A stretch of 64,000 nt of DNA from Rhodobacteraceae bacterium M385 (lineage in GTDB: Bacteria > Pseudomonadota > Alphaproteobacteria > Rhodobacterales > Rhodobacteraceae), in NCBI GenBank assembly GCA_025141835.1, contig CP081102.1:496001-560000 (forward strand). Direction: 5' to 3'. Position numbers and translations under genes: made by a program. The notes beneath the pieces were generated by a model. That model searched no databases, had not been told where the DNA came from, and worked only from the letters and a program-made list of their open reading frames with translations. Positions 30,161 through 38,034 of this stretch are shown piece by piece (the stretch's first letter is position 1; every line of letters begins with the position of its first letter).

Positions 30161-31093
30161 TTACCCGACTAATTGGCCCGCCTCGGGCACCCAATGGAAC
30201 TCCGCATCGCCCGTGCCCGGCGCGACGTAGCCTGTGGCGGGGAAGGGCATGTGGTAGCCGATGGCGGGAATACGGTCTGCGGCAATCATGCCAAGGATAT
30301 TGCGGCGCGATGCGGCGGCGGCTTCCTTGTCGGCGTCAAAGCGCACCTCCCAATCGGGACGGGCCAGGGACCAGACCGGGTGGTTGGCAAGGTCAGCAAA
30401 AATCGCCAGACCAGCGCCGTTGCTTTCTAGTCGGTAAACCATATGTCCCGGCGTGTGACCAAAGGCGTTCAGGCCCGTTACCCCTGTCACCACATCGCCG
30501 CCGTCCCCGATGAAGGTCATCTGGTCGGCGAAGGGGCGTACGTTGCTTTCAAACCCGCCATTCTCGGCTCCGGCCCAGTAGTCAAACTCGGTCTGGCCGG
30601 TGACATAGCGGGCGTTGGCGAAGGTGGGCGCGCCGTCGTTCATCAGCCCGCCAAAGTGGTCGCCGTGCATGTGGGTCAGCACCACTACATCGACCTGATC
30701 GGGCGTATAGCCCGCCGAGGCAATCGCCGCCGTGGTCGCCGCTGCGTTCAGACCCGCGTCAAACAAGATGAGTTCGTTTCCGGTGTTGACCATCGTGGGG
30801 GTGAAGAAGAACTGCGAGACTTCGGTGGACAGGAAGTTGGCGGCGCTGACCTCGGCAAAGGTGTCGGCGTCTACGTTCATGCCGAAGATGCCCTGCGGCT
30901 CCTCCCTTGGGGTGGTGCCTGCAAGGATGGTGGTGACCTCGAATGCGCCAATGGTGAAACGGCGATGCTGTGCGAAGCTGTTGCCAAGCATCGGGGCTTC
31001 GGCGTGGGCGGTTGCTGCAAGCCCCGCAAGAGGCGCGGCGGCGGCGCTTGCCATAAGGGTGCGACGGGTGAGGTAGGGCGAGGGATGCGTCAT
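30161..31093 (-). CDS. Tat-exported metallo-beta-lactamase-fold hydrolase
   Basis: A 310-residue protein with an apparent Tat signal (TRRTLMASAAAAPLAGLAA, about residues 9-27). Its MBL domain has the metal motif LTHMHGDHFGG (about 137-147), then FGHTPGHMVYR (metal His) and FADLANHP (metal Asp). A late IGYHMPFPATGY supplies the last His. It resembles periplasmic lactonase-like or quorum-quenching MBL proteins, but the substrate is not determinable. AGGAG lies before the ATG; longer upstream frame is not needed. It is read against the ribosomal operon. Confidence 0.85.
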   Translation of the reverse strand: MTHPSPYLTRRTLMASAAAAPLAGLAATAHAEAPMLGNSFAQHRRFTIGAFEVTTILAGTTPREEPQGIFGMNVDADTFAEVSAANFLSTEVSQFFFTPTMVNTGNELILFDAGLNAAATTAAIASAGYTPDQVDVVVLTHMHGDHFGGLMNDGAPTFANARYVTGQTEFDYWAGAENGGFESNVRPFADQMTFIGDGGDVVTGVTGLNAFGHTPGHMVYRLESNGAGLAIFADLANHPVWSLARPDWEVRFDADKEAAAASRRNILGMIAADRIPAIGYHMPFPATGYVAPGTGDAEFHWVPEAGQLVG

Positions 31094-31302
31094 GGGAGGC
31101 TCCTGTGTGGGTGTGGAGCAAAGGATAGAGCAGGGAGGCGCGTAAGGCTTGTCACGGTTGCGCGAGGGGGGCTTTGCAGTGGCGAACGACATTTTCGTGA
31201 GGATTGTCGCTGGCTGCACTGATCGTAGGGTAGACGATTATCGGGAAGAGCCTTCCATTCTGCATTTGGCAATGCTCTCGCGTCAGTGGGTGCCATGATG
31301 TA

Positions 31303-32007
31303 TTGAACGCCATTCGACCCCAATTGGATCTGGAGCCTCTATTGAAAATTACTAGAATAGACAATTTTTCCGACTTCCATGATGCAGTCGGTGGTGTGGC
31401 GGCAGAATGCAAGATTTTTCGAGGTGTGGCAGACGTCGAAAGCCATAAGCTGATACCTGGAGTGGGGCGCCTTTCGACGATCCAGCGAGGGAACACTGGA
31501 TTACGTTCCTATGAACGGAGTATCCTGAAGCAATTTAAGCAATCCGCGCTGCCATTTCTAACGACCCGTCCACAGACAGAGTTGGAGTGGCTAGCAATTG
31601 CACAACATCACGGACTTCCAACGAGGCTCTTGGATTGGTCATATAATCCGATGGTGGCGCTATTTTTCGCCACGTTTGCGGTATCTAACCTTATGTGTGG
31701 CGTTTATTGCTACAGGCCGAGGGACAAAACAATTCGGACTTCCGATGACATCGATCCCTTCGAGATCAAGCACGTGCTGAAGTTCTCTCCAGATCACTAT
31801 AGCGATCGGATAGTTTCGCAAATGGGGCTCTTCACGGTGCATCCCGAGCCGAGAGAAGAACTGAAAGCCACAGATCGGTTAGAGTTATTAACTTTCGCGC
31901 CGAATGTTGCACTCGATCTACGGTACGCTTTGCGTAGGTATGGGTTTTCAAGAGCCTCAATGTTTCCGGGACTCGATGGCGTGTCGGCACATGTTATGGA
32001 ACGGTAA
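31303..32007 (+). CDS. FRG-domain protein
   Basis: A protein of about 220-234 residues with the FRG signature: IFRGVADVESHKLIPGVGR (about residues 38-56) and WLAIAQHHGLPTRLLDWSYN (about 95-114), followed by PMVALFFATFAV. FRG proteins occur often in mobile and defence-related contexts; their activity is undefined. The start is uncertain: no early ATG exists, and TTG at 31303 or 31342 are the options. Codon use is clearly more AT-rich than the ribosomal genes on both sides, suggesting later acquisition. Confidence 0.75.
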   Translation: MNAIRPQLDLEPLLKITRIDNFSDFHDAVGGVAAECKIFRGVADVESHKLIPGVGRLSTIQRGNTGLRSYERSILKQFKQSALPFLTTRPQTELEWLAIAQHHGLPTRLLDWSYNPMVALFFATFAVSNLMCGVYCYRPRDKTIRTSDDIDPFEIKHVLKFSPDHYSDRIVSQMGLFTVHPEPREELKATDRLELLTFAPNVALDLRYALRRYGFSRASMFPGLDGVSAHVMER

Positions 32008-32032
32008 CGCCAATCAACAGCATTGCCGCCCC

Positions 32033-32061
32033 TTGACCCCACACCCCGCCTCCCCTAACAG
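32033..32061 (+). promoter_or_regulatory. Possible promoter for the rplB segment
   Basis: TTGACC (32033-32038) and TAACAG (32056-32061) are 17 bases apart. The -10 is weak, and a terminator hairpin follows almost at once, so this call is tentative. Confidence 0.35.
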
Positions 32062-32074
32062 ACCCCATCGGCAG

Positions 32075-32105
32075 TGGCCCCGGATTCGTCCGGGGCTCTG
32101 TTTTT
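32075..32105 (+). terminator. Terminator/attenuator ahead of rplB
   Basis: GCCCCGG (32077-32083) pairs with CCGGGGC (32090-32096), then TCTGTTTTT. It may end the FRG transcript or attenuate the rplB segment, whose first gene begins 117 bases further on. Confidence 0.75.
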
Positions 32106-32221
32106 GTTCGTGAGGGGTATCCCGGAGCGGACATCAAGTCGGGCACCTACGGGGGCCTATAACATCGGGGCTTCCGCATCTGCGATGCGATTGTCCTACA
32201 AGCAAACGGAAGACAGTGAAC

Positions 32222-33064
32222 ATGGCACTCAAGTCGTATAAGCCGACGACGCCGGGCCAGCGTGGGCTGGTACTGATTGACCGTTCGGAGCTTTGGAAAG
32301 GACGCCCCGTCAAGGCCCTCACGCAGGGTTTGACGAAGAAGGGCGGACGGAACAACACCGGACGGATCACGGCGCGTAGAATTGGTGGTGGTGCAAAGCG
32401 CCTCTATCGCATCGTAGACTTCAAGCGGAAGAAATTCGATATGCCGGCGACAGTCGAGCGGATCGAATATGACCCGAACCGGACAGCATTCATCGCCCTC
32501 GTGCGCTATGAAGATGGTGAACTGAACTATGTTCTGGCACCTCAGCGTCTGGGCGTTGGCGACAAGATCGTTGCCTCCGCAAAAGCCGACATCAAGCCGG
32601 GCAACGCAATGCCGTTCAGCGGCCTGCCAATCGGTACGATCGTCCACAACATCGAGTTGAAGCCCGGCAAAGGCGGCCAGATTGCCCGCGCCGCTGGCAC
32701 CTACGCTCAATTCGTTGGTCGTGACGGTGGTTACGCACAGATCCGCCTGTCCTCGGGTGAGCTTCGCCTCGTCCGTCAGGAATGCATGGCAACGGTTGGT
32801 GCGGTATCGAACCCCGACAACTCGAACCAGAACCTTGGTAAAGCGGGCCGCGTCCGCCACATGGGCAAGCGTCCATCGGTACGTGGTGTTGCCATGAACC
32901 CGATCGATCACCCCCACGGTGGTGGTGAAGGCCGGACCTCCGGTGGTCGTACACCTGTTACGCCATGGGGTAAGGACACCAAGGGCCGTCGCACCCGCGA
33001 CAAGAACAAGGCAAGCCAAAAGCTGATTATCCGCAGCAGGCACGCCAAGAAGAAAGGGCGCTAA
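32222..33064 (+). CDS. rplB: Ribosomal protein L2
   Basis: A 280-residue L2, important for subunit joining and the peptidyl-transferase centre. ATG gives MALKSYKPTTPGQRGLVLID; a GTG two codons upstream is less likely. The conserved RGVAMNPIDHPHGGGEGRTS segment (about 223-242) holds the functionally critical His. It opens the second S10 segment (rplB-rpsS-rplV-rpsC-rplP). Confidence 0.98.
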   Translation: MALKSYKPTTPGQRGLVLIDRSELWKGRPVKALTQGLTKKGGRNNTGRITARRIGGGAKRLYRIVDFKRKKFDMPATVERIEYDPNRTAFIALVRYEDGELNYVLAPQRLGVGDKIVASAKADIKPGNAMPFSGLPIGTIVHNIELKPGKGGQIARAAGTYAQFVGRDGGYAQIRLSSGELRLVRQECMATVGAVSNPDNSNQNLGKAGRVRHMGKRPSVRGVAMNPIDHPHGGGEGRTSGGRTPVTPWGKDTKGRRTRDKNKASQKLIIRSRHAKKKGR

Positions 33065-33067
33065 GAT

Positions 33068-33346
33068 ATGAGCCGCTCCGTATGGAAAGGTCCTTTTGTC
33101 GACAGCTATGTCCTCAAGAAGGCCGAAGCATCCAAGGAATCCGGTCGTAACGAGGTCATCAAGATCTGGTCGCGCCGCTCCACCATCCTCCCTCAGTTCG
33201 TCGGTCTGACGTTCGGTGTGTACAACGGCCGTAAGCACGTGCCGGTGAATGTCACCGAAGACATGATCGGTCAGAAGTTCGGGGAATACTCGCCAACGCG
33301 GACCTACTACGGTCACGCCGCCGACAAGAAGGCGAAGCGCAAATGA
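33068..33346 (+). CDS. rpsS: Ribosomal protein S19
   Basis: A 92-residue S19 of the 30S head. MSRSVWKGPFVDSYVLKKAE start and GEYSPTRTYYGHAADKKAKR end are standard. The stop overlaps rplV by four bases. Confidence 0.98.
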   Translation: MSRSVWKGPFVDSYVLKKAEASKESGRNEVIKIWSRRSTILPQFVGLTFGVYNGRKHVPVNVTEDMIGQKFGEYSPTRTYYGHAADKKAKRK

Positions 33347-33723
33347 GCAAGGAAAAGAACCCCCGCCGCGTCGCGGACAATGAGGCAATGGCCAAACTGC
33401 GTATGCTGAAGACCAGCCCGCAGAAGCTGAACCTTGTTGCTGGCCTCATTCGTGGCCAGAAGGTCGAAAAGGCCCTTACGGACCTGACCTTCTCCAAAAA
33501 GCGCATCGCAATCGACGTGAAGAAATGTCTTCAGTCGGCCATTGCCAACGCAGAGAACAACCACGGCTTGGACGTCGATGATCTGATCGTCGCCGAAGCT
33601 TGGGTAGGTAAGAACCTGACCATGAAGCGTGGACGTCCACGTGCCCGTGGCCGGTTTGGTAAAATTCTCAAGCCGTTCGCTGAATTGACGATCACGGTTC
33701 GCCAGGTCGAGGAGACTTCGTAA
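33343..33723 (+). CDS. rplV: Ribosomal protein L22
   Basis: A 126-residue L22 whose hairpin lines the exit tunnel near the macrolide site (MKRGRPRARGRFGKILKP, about residues 93-110). The conserved LRMLKTSPQKLNLVAGLIRG opens the globular part. The last base of its stop is the first base of the rpsC start (TAATG). Confidence 0.98.
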   Translation: MSKEKNPRRVADNEAMAKLRMLKTSPQKLNLVAGLIRGQKVEKALTDLTFSKKRIAIDVKKCLQSAIANAENNHGLDVDDLIVAEAWVGKNLTMKRGRPRARGRFGKILKPFAELTITVRQVEETS

Positions 33724-34466
33724 TGGGACATAAAGTAAACCCCATCGGCATGCGTCTCCAGGTTAACCGGACCTGGGACAGCCGCTGGTACGCCGACACC
33801 AAAGACTATGGTGACCTGCTGCTGGAAGACATCAAGATCCGCGAATACATCAAGTCTGGTTGGTGGGAATTTGTTGCAAAGCGCGACAAACGCCCTGCTG
33901 GCGATGCTGGTATCTCCAAGATCATCATCGAGCGTCCGCACAAGAAGTGCCGCGTGACAATTCACTCGGCGCGTCCGGGTGTGATCATCGGTAAAAAAGG
34001 TGCAGACATCGAAGGCCTGCGCAAGAAACTGGCCGAAATCACGGACAGCGAATTGCACCTCAACATTGTTGAAGTTCGCAAGCCCGAGCTGGACGCCCGC
34101 CTGGTTGCAGAGAGCATCGCTCAGCAGCTTGAGCGTCGTGTGTCTTTCCGTCGTGCCATGAAGCGTGCCGTTCAAAACGCCATGCGCATGGGTTCCCTGG
34201 GTATCCGGGTGAACGTCGCGGGCCGCCTTGGTGGCGCCGAGATCGCGCGGACCGAATGGTATCGTGAGGGCCGCGTGCCTTTGCATACGCTTCGTGCCGA
34301 CATCGACTACGCACATGCCGAGGCATCTACCGCCTATGGCATCATCGGTATCAAGACCTGGATCTTCAAAGGCGAAATCATGGAGCACGATCCGTCGGCC
34401 CATGACCGTCGCCAGCAGGAGCTTCAGGAAAGCGGTGGGGCATCGCGCCCACGCCGTGATCGCTGA
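33723..34466 (+). CDS. rpsC: Ribosomal protein S3
   Basis: A 247-residue S3 at the mRNA entry site. The KH domain shows VTIHSARPGVIIGKKGADIE (about residues 78-97), and the C-terminal domain GRLGGAEIARTEWYREGRVP. A basic, Ser/Gly/Arg-rich tail (QESGGASRPRRDR) ends the protein. Starts by one-base overlap with rplV. Confidence 0.98.
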   Translation: MGHKVNPIGMRLQVNRTWDSRWYADTKDYGDLLLEDIKIREYIKSGWWEFVAKRDKRPAGDAGISKIIIERPHKKCRVTIHSARPGVIIGKKGADIEGLRKKLAEITDSELHLNIVEVRKPELDARLVAESIAQQLERRVSFRRAMKRAVQNAMRMGSLGIRVNVAGRLGGAEIARTEWYREGRVPLHTLRADIDYAHAEASTAYGIIGIKTWIFKGEIMEHDPSAHDRRQQELQESGGASRPRRDR

Positions 34467-34479
34467 GAGGGTCTGACAA

Positions 34480-34893
34480 ATGTTGCAACCAAAACGGACT
34501 AAGTTCCGCAAAATGCAGAAGGGCCGTATTCGCGGCGAAGCCAAAGGCGGTTCGGACATCACGTTCGGCACCTACGGCTTGAAAGCTCTGCAGCCCGAGC
34601 GTGTTACTGCACGCCAGATCGAAGCCGCCCGTCGGGCCATGACGCGTCACATGAAGCGTCAGGGTCGCGTCTGGATCCGTATCTTCCCGGACACTCCGGT
34701 TACCTCCAAGCCTGTCGAAGTTCGGATGGGTAAAGGTAAAGGTTCGGTCGACTTCTGGGCCTGCAAAGTGAAGCCTGGTCGTATCATGTTTGAAATCGAC
34801 GGTGTGTCCGAGCCCATCGCCCGTGAGGCCCTGCGCCTTGCCGCGATGAAGCTTCCGGTCAAGACCCGCACGGTCGTTCGTGAAGACTGGTAA
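34480..34893 (+). CDS. rplP: Ribosomal protein L16
   Basis: A 137-residue L16 at the A-site side of the 50S subunit. MLQPKRTKFRKMQKGRIRGE start is typical. The conserved RVWIRIFPDTPVTSKPVEVR loop includes the arginine that is hydroxylated by YcfD-type oxygenases in some bacteria. It is last in its segment; rpmC is displaced by nearly 2 kb and a terminator follows. Confidence 0.98.
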   Translation: MLQPKRTKFRKMQKGRIRGEAKGGSDITFGTYGLKALQPERVTARQIEAARRAMTRHMKRQGRVWIRIFPDTPVTSKPVEVRMGKGKGSVDFWACKVKPGRIMFEIDGVSEPIAREALRLAAMKLPVKTRTVVREDW

Positions 34894-34918
34894 GACCATC
34901 CGGTCTGACTGAATTGAG

Positions 34919-34951
34919 AAGCCCCTGCCAAGATATTGGCGGGGGCTTTTC
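34919..34951 (+). terminator. Terminator after rplP
   Basis: AAGCCCCTGCCAA (34919-34931) pairs with TTGGCGGGGGCTT with one wobble, then TTCTTTT. Confidence 0.9.
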
Positions 34952-35030
34952 TTTTGGCGCTGCCTGGGGAGAGCGCCGACCGTCGCCCGGGTTTTTCCAG
35001 TGCCCCGGCCAGCGATGTTCACCCGCTCCC

Positions 35031-35066
35031 CTTTTCATCTTGGCAAGTACAACTCCCCCCGGAGGG
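35031..35066 (+). repeat. Dispersed CTTCATCTTGGC element, copy C
   Basis: CTTTTCATCTTGGCAAGTAC, then AACTCCCCCCGGAGGG. It ends two bases before the stop of the convergent lysozyme-like gene. Confidence 0.65.
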
Positions 35067-35068
35067 CC

Positions 35069-35878
35069 CTACCCCAAAGGCCAGATCTCCCCGACGCCGT
35101 CTTCAAACTCGGCCCAAGTCATCGCGGCGCTGTTGCCTGCGTAACCTTCATAGAACGAGCGGCCATTCGGCAACGGCAGGCCCGCCCAGATCCGGGCGAG
35201 GTTTTCCATGAACTGGACCCGGCCCATTGTGCCGCCTTCAAATGCCCGAAGTCCCGCATCTTCCAGGAGCACAAGGGCAAGACTGTCCTGCACCGCAGGG
35301 CTGAAAGGAGTTTGGGGACCGTAACCGCGTATCTGGGCCACCCGACGCAGGGTGGGGGGGATAAACTGGTAACGCCCGATGGCGTGGGGCTGTCCCGGAG
35401 TGGCCGCGATCCAGGCGTAGATGTCTGCCAACGTCATCTGAGTAGGGACGGTAGGGGGATGTACCCGCGCACCATGTTGCACGGCGTCATAGCCTGCACG
35501 CCCCGCCTCCACCGTGGCGATCAGGCTCAGCAGGCGTGCAGCGGGTGTGCGGCCCGGCAAAACGCGCAGGGGGGACCCCGCCCGAGCGTTCTCCCGGACA
35601 CGGGGGGGCAGTGGGGCGAAGTAGCCCGTGCCGGTCCCTGCAAACAGCGACCCCGAGGGGGAAGGCGCGCCACCGCCTTCTGCTGGCGTAATCAACGCGC
35701 CGCTTTGGGGGTCAAGAAGCGGTGCCGCGCTGTCGAATAGTCCCGAAGCCGCACCACCGCCCAACGGTGCGGCCCGCATCGTGACAAGCGGTGCCACATC
35801 TGCCTGCCCCGTCGTGGTCAATAGCGACCCGAAAAAGATCAACAAAAGGGCAAGCGCCCGAAGAGAGTGAAGCGCCAT
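35069..35878 (-). CDS. Secreted lysozyme-like (lambda-endolysin/GH104-like) protein
   Basis: A 269-residue protein with a signal peptide (hydrophobic ALALLLIFFGSLL, cleavage near residue 26). A proline/glycine-rich linker leads to a C-terminal lysozyme-like domain from about residue 110: LLSLIATVEAGRAGYDAV with the candidate catalytic Glu (about 119), QPHAIGRYQFIPPTLRRVAQ (about 162-181), and FSPAVQDSLALVLLEDAGL. That layout recalls lambda R-type lytic transglycosylases acting on peptidoglycan. It is divergent from the oxygenase-like gene and sits between rplP and rpmC. It may be a host enzyme or a domesticated phage-like gene. Confidence 0.7.
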   Translation of the reverse strand: MALHSLRALALLLIFFGSLLTTTGQADVAPLVTMRAAPLGGGAASGLFDSAAPLLDPQSGALITPAEGGGAPSPSGSLFAGTGTGYFAPLPPRVRENARAGSPLRVLPGRTPAARLLSLIATVEAGRAGYDAVQHGARVHPPTVPTQMTLADIYAWIAATPGQPHAIGRYQFIPPTLRRVAQIRGYGPQTPFSPAVQDSLALVLLEDAGLRAFEGGTMGRVQFMENLARIWAGLPLPNGRSFYEGYAGNSAAMTWAEFEDGVGEIWPLG

Positions 35879-35974
35879 TCTGGCCCGGCCTCATGATTGC
35901 GAAGTCTCCGCCTTCATAAGGGCAACAAGTTTCCAAACCGTTGCGGCGCGGCAAACCTCGCCCTACAAGGCGCT

Positions 35975-36595
35975 ATGGCCCAGATAAAATCGCTCTTCGT
36001 GACCCGCCTCTACCACGCCAAACTGTCCGAGCTTGGCCCTTCCATCGACGCAGATGAGCTGTCAGCCAGCTGCTTCTCGGTCGCGGAAGACGACGACGCG
36101 GGCCATGATTGGTGCGAGGCAAACGGCTTTCCCGGCTACACCTCTTATGCATCGCTAAGCGACCTGCCGTGGCGGTTCCCAATCTTTGCCGAGGTGGTCA
36201 AAGCGCTCGACGCCCATGTGGCAGCCTTCGCCGAAGATGCGGCCTTTGATCTGGAGGACCGCAAGCTAGTGTTGGAAGATATCTGGATTAACATCCTGCC
36301 CGAAGGTGGCACGCACTCCGGCCATATCCACCCCCATTCGGTTGTGTCCGGTACGACCTACGTGCAGGTGCCCAAAGGTGCCGCGTCTATCAAGTTCGAA
36401 GACCCCCGCCACGCAATGATGATGGCTGCCCCCGCTCGCCGCAAAGACGCCCGCGAAGAGATGCGCGGGTTCATCTACCCGAAGCCGGACACTGGCGATG
36501 TGCTGCTCTGGGAAAGCTGGCTGCGCCACGAAGTCCCGATGAACATGGACGAAGAAGACCGGGTCAGCGTGAGTTTCAATTATCGGTGGGAGTGA
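35975..36595 (+). CDS. 2OG-Fe(II) oxygenase-like protein (TIGR02466 type)
   Basis: A 206-residue protein matching the TIGR02466/PF13759 pattern: SLFVTRLYHAKL start, LVLEDIWINILPEGGTHSGH (about residues 110-129), then IHPHSVVSGTTYVQVPKGAA and a late LLWESWLRHEVPMN. The His residues in HSGHIHPHS and WLRHEV are likely iron ligands, with an Arg in the DRVSVSFNYRW end for 2-oxoglutarate. The substrate is unknown. The ATG at this position gives the family N-terminus; the upstream open frame is not coding. Its neighbourhood next to rplP invites comparison with ribosomal oxygenases, but it is not the YcfD family. Confidence 0.75.
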   Translation: MAQIKSLFVTRLYHAKLSELGPSIDADELSASCFSVAEDDDAGHDWCEANGFPGYTSYASLSDLPWRFPIFAEVVKALDAHVAAFAEDAAFDLEDRKLVLEDIWINILPEGGTHSGHIHPHSVVSGTTYVQVPKGAASIKFEDPRHAMMMAAPARRKDAREEMRGFIYPKPDTGDVLLWESWLRHEVPMNMDEEDRVSVSFNYRWE

Positions 36596-36718
36596 GTCTC
36601 GATACGGACGACACCCTGCCGCAGTTCGTTAAACCTTGATTTTCTGCCATGCCGAAGCGCCAGAAAGATCTGATGCGTTGACCAGATGGCCGAAAAGCTT
36701 CGTTGGTCCCAACAGGTG

Positions 36719-36747
36719 TTGCGTCGTGGGATGAACCCCCCTATAGA
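36719..36747 (+). promoter_or_regulatory. Candidate promoter for the rpmC segment
   Basis: TTGCGT (36719-36724), 17-base spacer, TATAGA (36742-36747), about 90 bases before rpmC. It fits the need for a new promoter after the rplP terminator. Confidence 0.5.
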
Positions 36748-36835
36748 GCCATTTCATTCACCGAACTCCATCAGAATCACGGTGACCCTGCAAGATTTGC
36801 TCGGGGCCGTCTGGTGATGTTGAAAGGATATGCGC

Positions 36836-37042
36836 ATGAGCGCCCAAGAACTGCGTGACAAGACGCCAGATCAGCTTCGTGATGAACTGACGTCTCTGAA
36901 GAAGGAAGCGTTTAACCTGCGTTTCCAACAGGCCACTGGCCAAATCGAAAACACTGCTCGTATGCGTCAGGTTCGCCGTGACGCGGCACGTGTTAAGACT
37001 ATCCTGAACGAAAAAGCGGCCGCTGCCGCAGCGGAGGCCTGA
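36836..37042 (+). CDS. rpmC: Ribosomal protein L29
   Basis: A 68-residue L29 near the exit tunnel, with SAQELRDKTPDQLRDELTSL and the FNLRFQQATGQIENTARMRQ helix pair. Two in-frame ATGs are present; the second is preferred because AAAGG stands eight bases before it but only two before the first. The Ala-rich end AAAAAAEA is a local habit. It opens the largest remaining segment (rpmC to rpmD). Confidence 0.96.
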   Translation: MSAQELRDKTPDQLRDELTSLKKEAFNLRFQQATGQIENTARMRQVRRDAARVKTILNEKAAAAAAEA

Positions 37043-37045
37043 TTT

Positions 37046-37276
37046 ATGCCCAAACGCATCCTGACCGGCACCGTGACCAGCGACGCCAACGAGCAGACCG
37101 TAACCGTATCCGTGGAGCGTCGCTTCAAGCACCCGGTTATGCAAAAGACGATCCGTAAGTCCAAGAAGTACCGGGCTCACGATCCTCTGAATACCTTCAA
37201 GACCGGCGACCAGGTCCGCATTCAAGAATGCGCCCCAGTCTCCAAATCCAAACGCTGGGAGGTGATCGTTTCCTAA
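37046..37276 (+). CDS. rpsQ: Ribosomal protein S17
   Basis: A 76-residue S17, an early 16S rRNA binder. MPKRILTGTVTSDANEQTVT start and KKYRAHDPLNTFKTGDQVRI core are standard. Three bases after rpmC. The 82-base gap to rplN marks the usual S10/spc boundary, without a clear terminator. Confidence 0.97.
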   Translation: MPKRILTGTVTSDANEQTVTVSVERRFKHPVMQKTIRKSKKYRAHDPLNTFKTGDQVRIQECAPVSKSKRWEVIVS

Positions 37277-37358
37277 GGGAGGCGGCCACATCCAAGACTA
37301 ATCGAAACCCCCGGGCCAACGTGCAACTCAGCCGGTCCGGGACGTCGGGAGAAACCAA

Positions 37359-37727
37359 ATGATCCAGATGCAGACTAATCTGGATGTTGCTGATAACAGC
37401 GGCGCTCGCCGTGTTCAGTGCATCAAGGTTCTGGGTGGTTCCAAGCGTAAGTACGCATCCGTCGGCGACGTTATTGTCGTCTCGGTAAAGGAAGCCATCC
37501 CGCGCGGTCGTGTTAAGAAGGGTGATGTCCGTAAGGCCGTCGTCGTTCGCACCGCCAAACAAGTTCGTCGCGACGACGGCACAGCTATCAGCTTTGACAG
37601 CAACGCCGCCGTGATCCTCAACAACAACAACGAGCCTATGGGCACCCGTATCTTCGGGCCAGTTGTTCGTGAGCTTCGCGCCAAGAACTTCATGAAGATC
37701 ATCTCGCTTGCGCCGGAGGTGCTGTAA
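37359..37727 (+). CDS. rplN: Ribosomal protein L14
   Basis: A 122-residue L14 at the subunit interface. MIQMQTNLDVADNSGARRVQ start and FGPVVRELRAKNFMKIISLA end match the family exactly in length. GGGAGAAACCAA precedes the ATG. First gene of the classic spc cluster. Confidence 0.98.
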   Translation: MIQMQTNLDVADNSGARRVQCIKVLGGSKRKYASVGDVIVVSVKEAIPRGRVKKGDVRKAVVVRTAKQVRRDDGTAISFDSNAAVILNNNNEPMGTRIFGPVVRELRAKNFMKIISLAPEVL

Positions 37728-37728
37728 G

Positions 37729-38034
37729 ATGGCTGCTAAGTTGAAAAAGGGCGACAAGGTCGTCGTGCTTACTGGCAAGGACAAGGGCAAGCAGGGTGAG
37801 ATCACCTCTGTTAACCCATCTGCCGGCAAAGCCATCGTGGAAGGCGTGAACATCGCCATCCGCCACACCAAGCAGAGCCAGTCCAGCCAAGGTGGTCGCG
37901 TCCCGCAAGCGATGCCCATCCAGCTGAGCAACCTGGCCCTTCTCGATGCAAACGGCAAAGCAACCCGCGTTGGCTTCAAGATTGAAGACGGCAAGAAGGT
38001 TCGCGTCGCCAAGACCACGGGGGACGTGATCTAA
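37729..38034 (+). CDS. rplX: Ribosomal protein L24
   Basis: A 101-residue L24, one of the first proteins to bind 23S rRNA, with the KOW motif KLKKGDKVVVLTGKDKGKQG at the start. The ATG one base after the rplN stop is used. An in-frame extension into rplN is not coding. One-base overlap with rplE. Confidence 0.97.
   Translation: MAAKLKKGDKVVVLTGKDKGKQGEITSVNPSAGKAIVEGVNIAIRHTKQSQSSQGGRVPQAMPIQLSNLALLDANGKATRVGFKIEDGKKVRVAKTTGDVI

Noticed and set aside
32147..33388. A 413-codon minus-strand frame across rplB-rpsS
   Set aside because: Lies opposite two confidently assigned ribosomal genes and shows no family signature.
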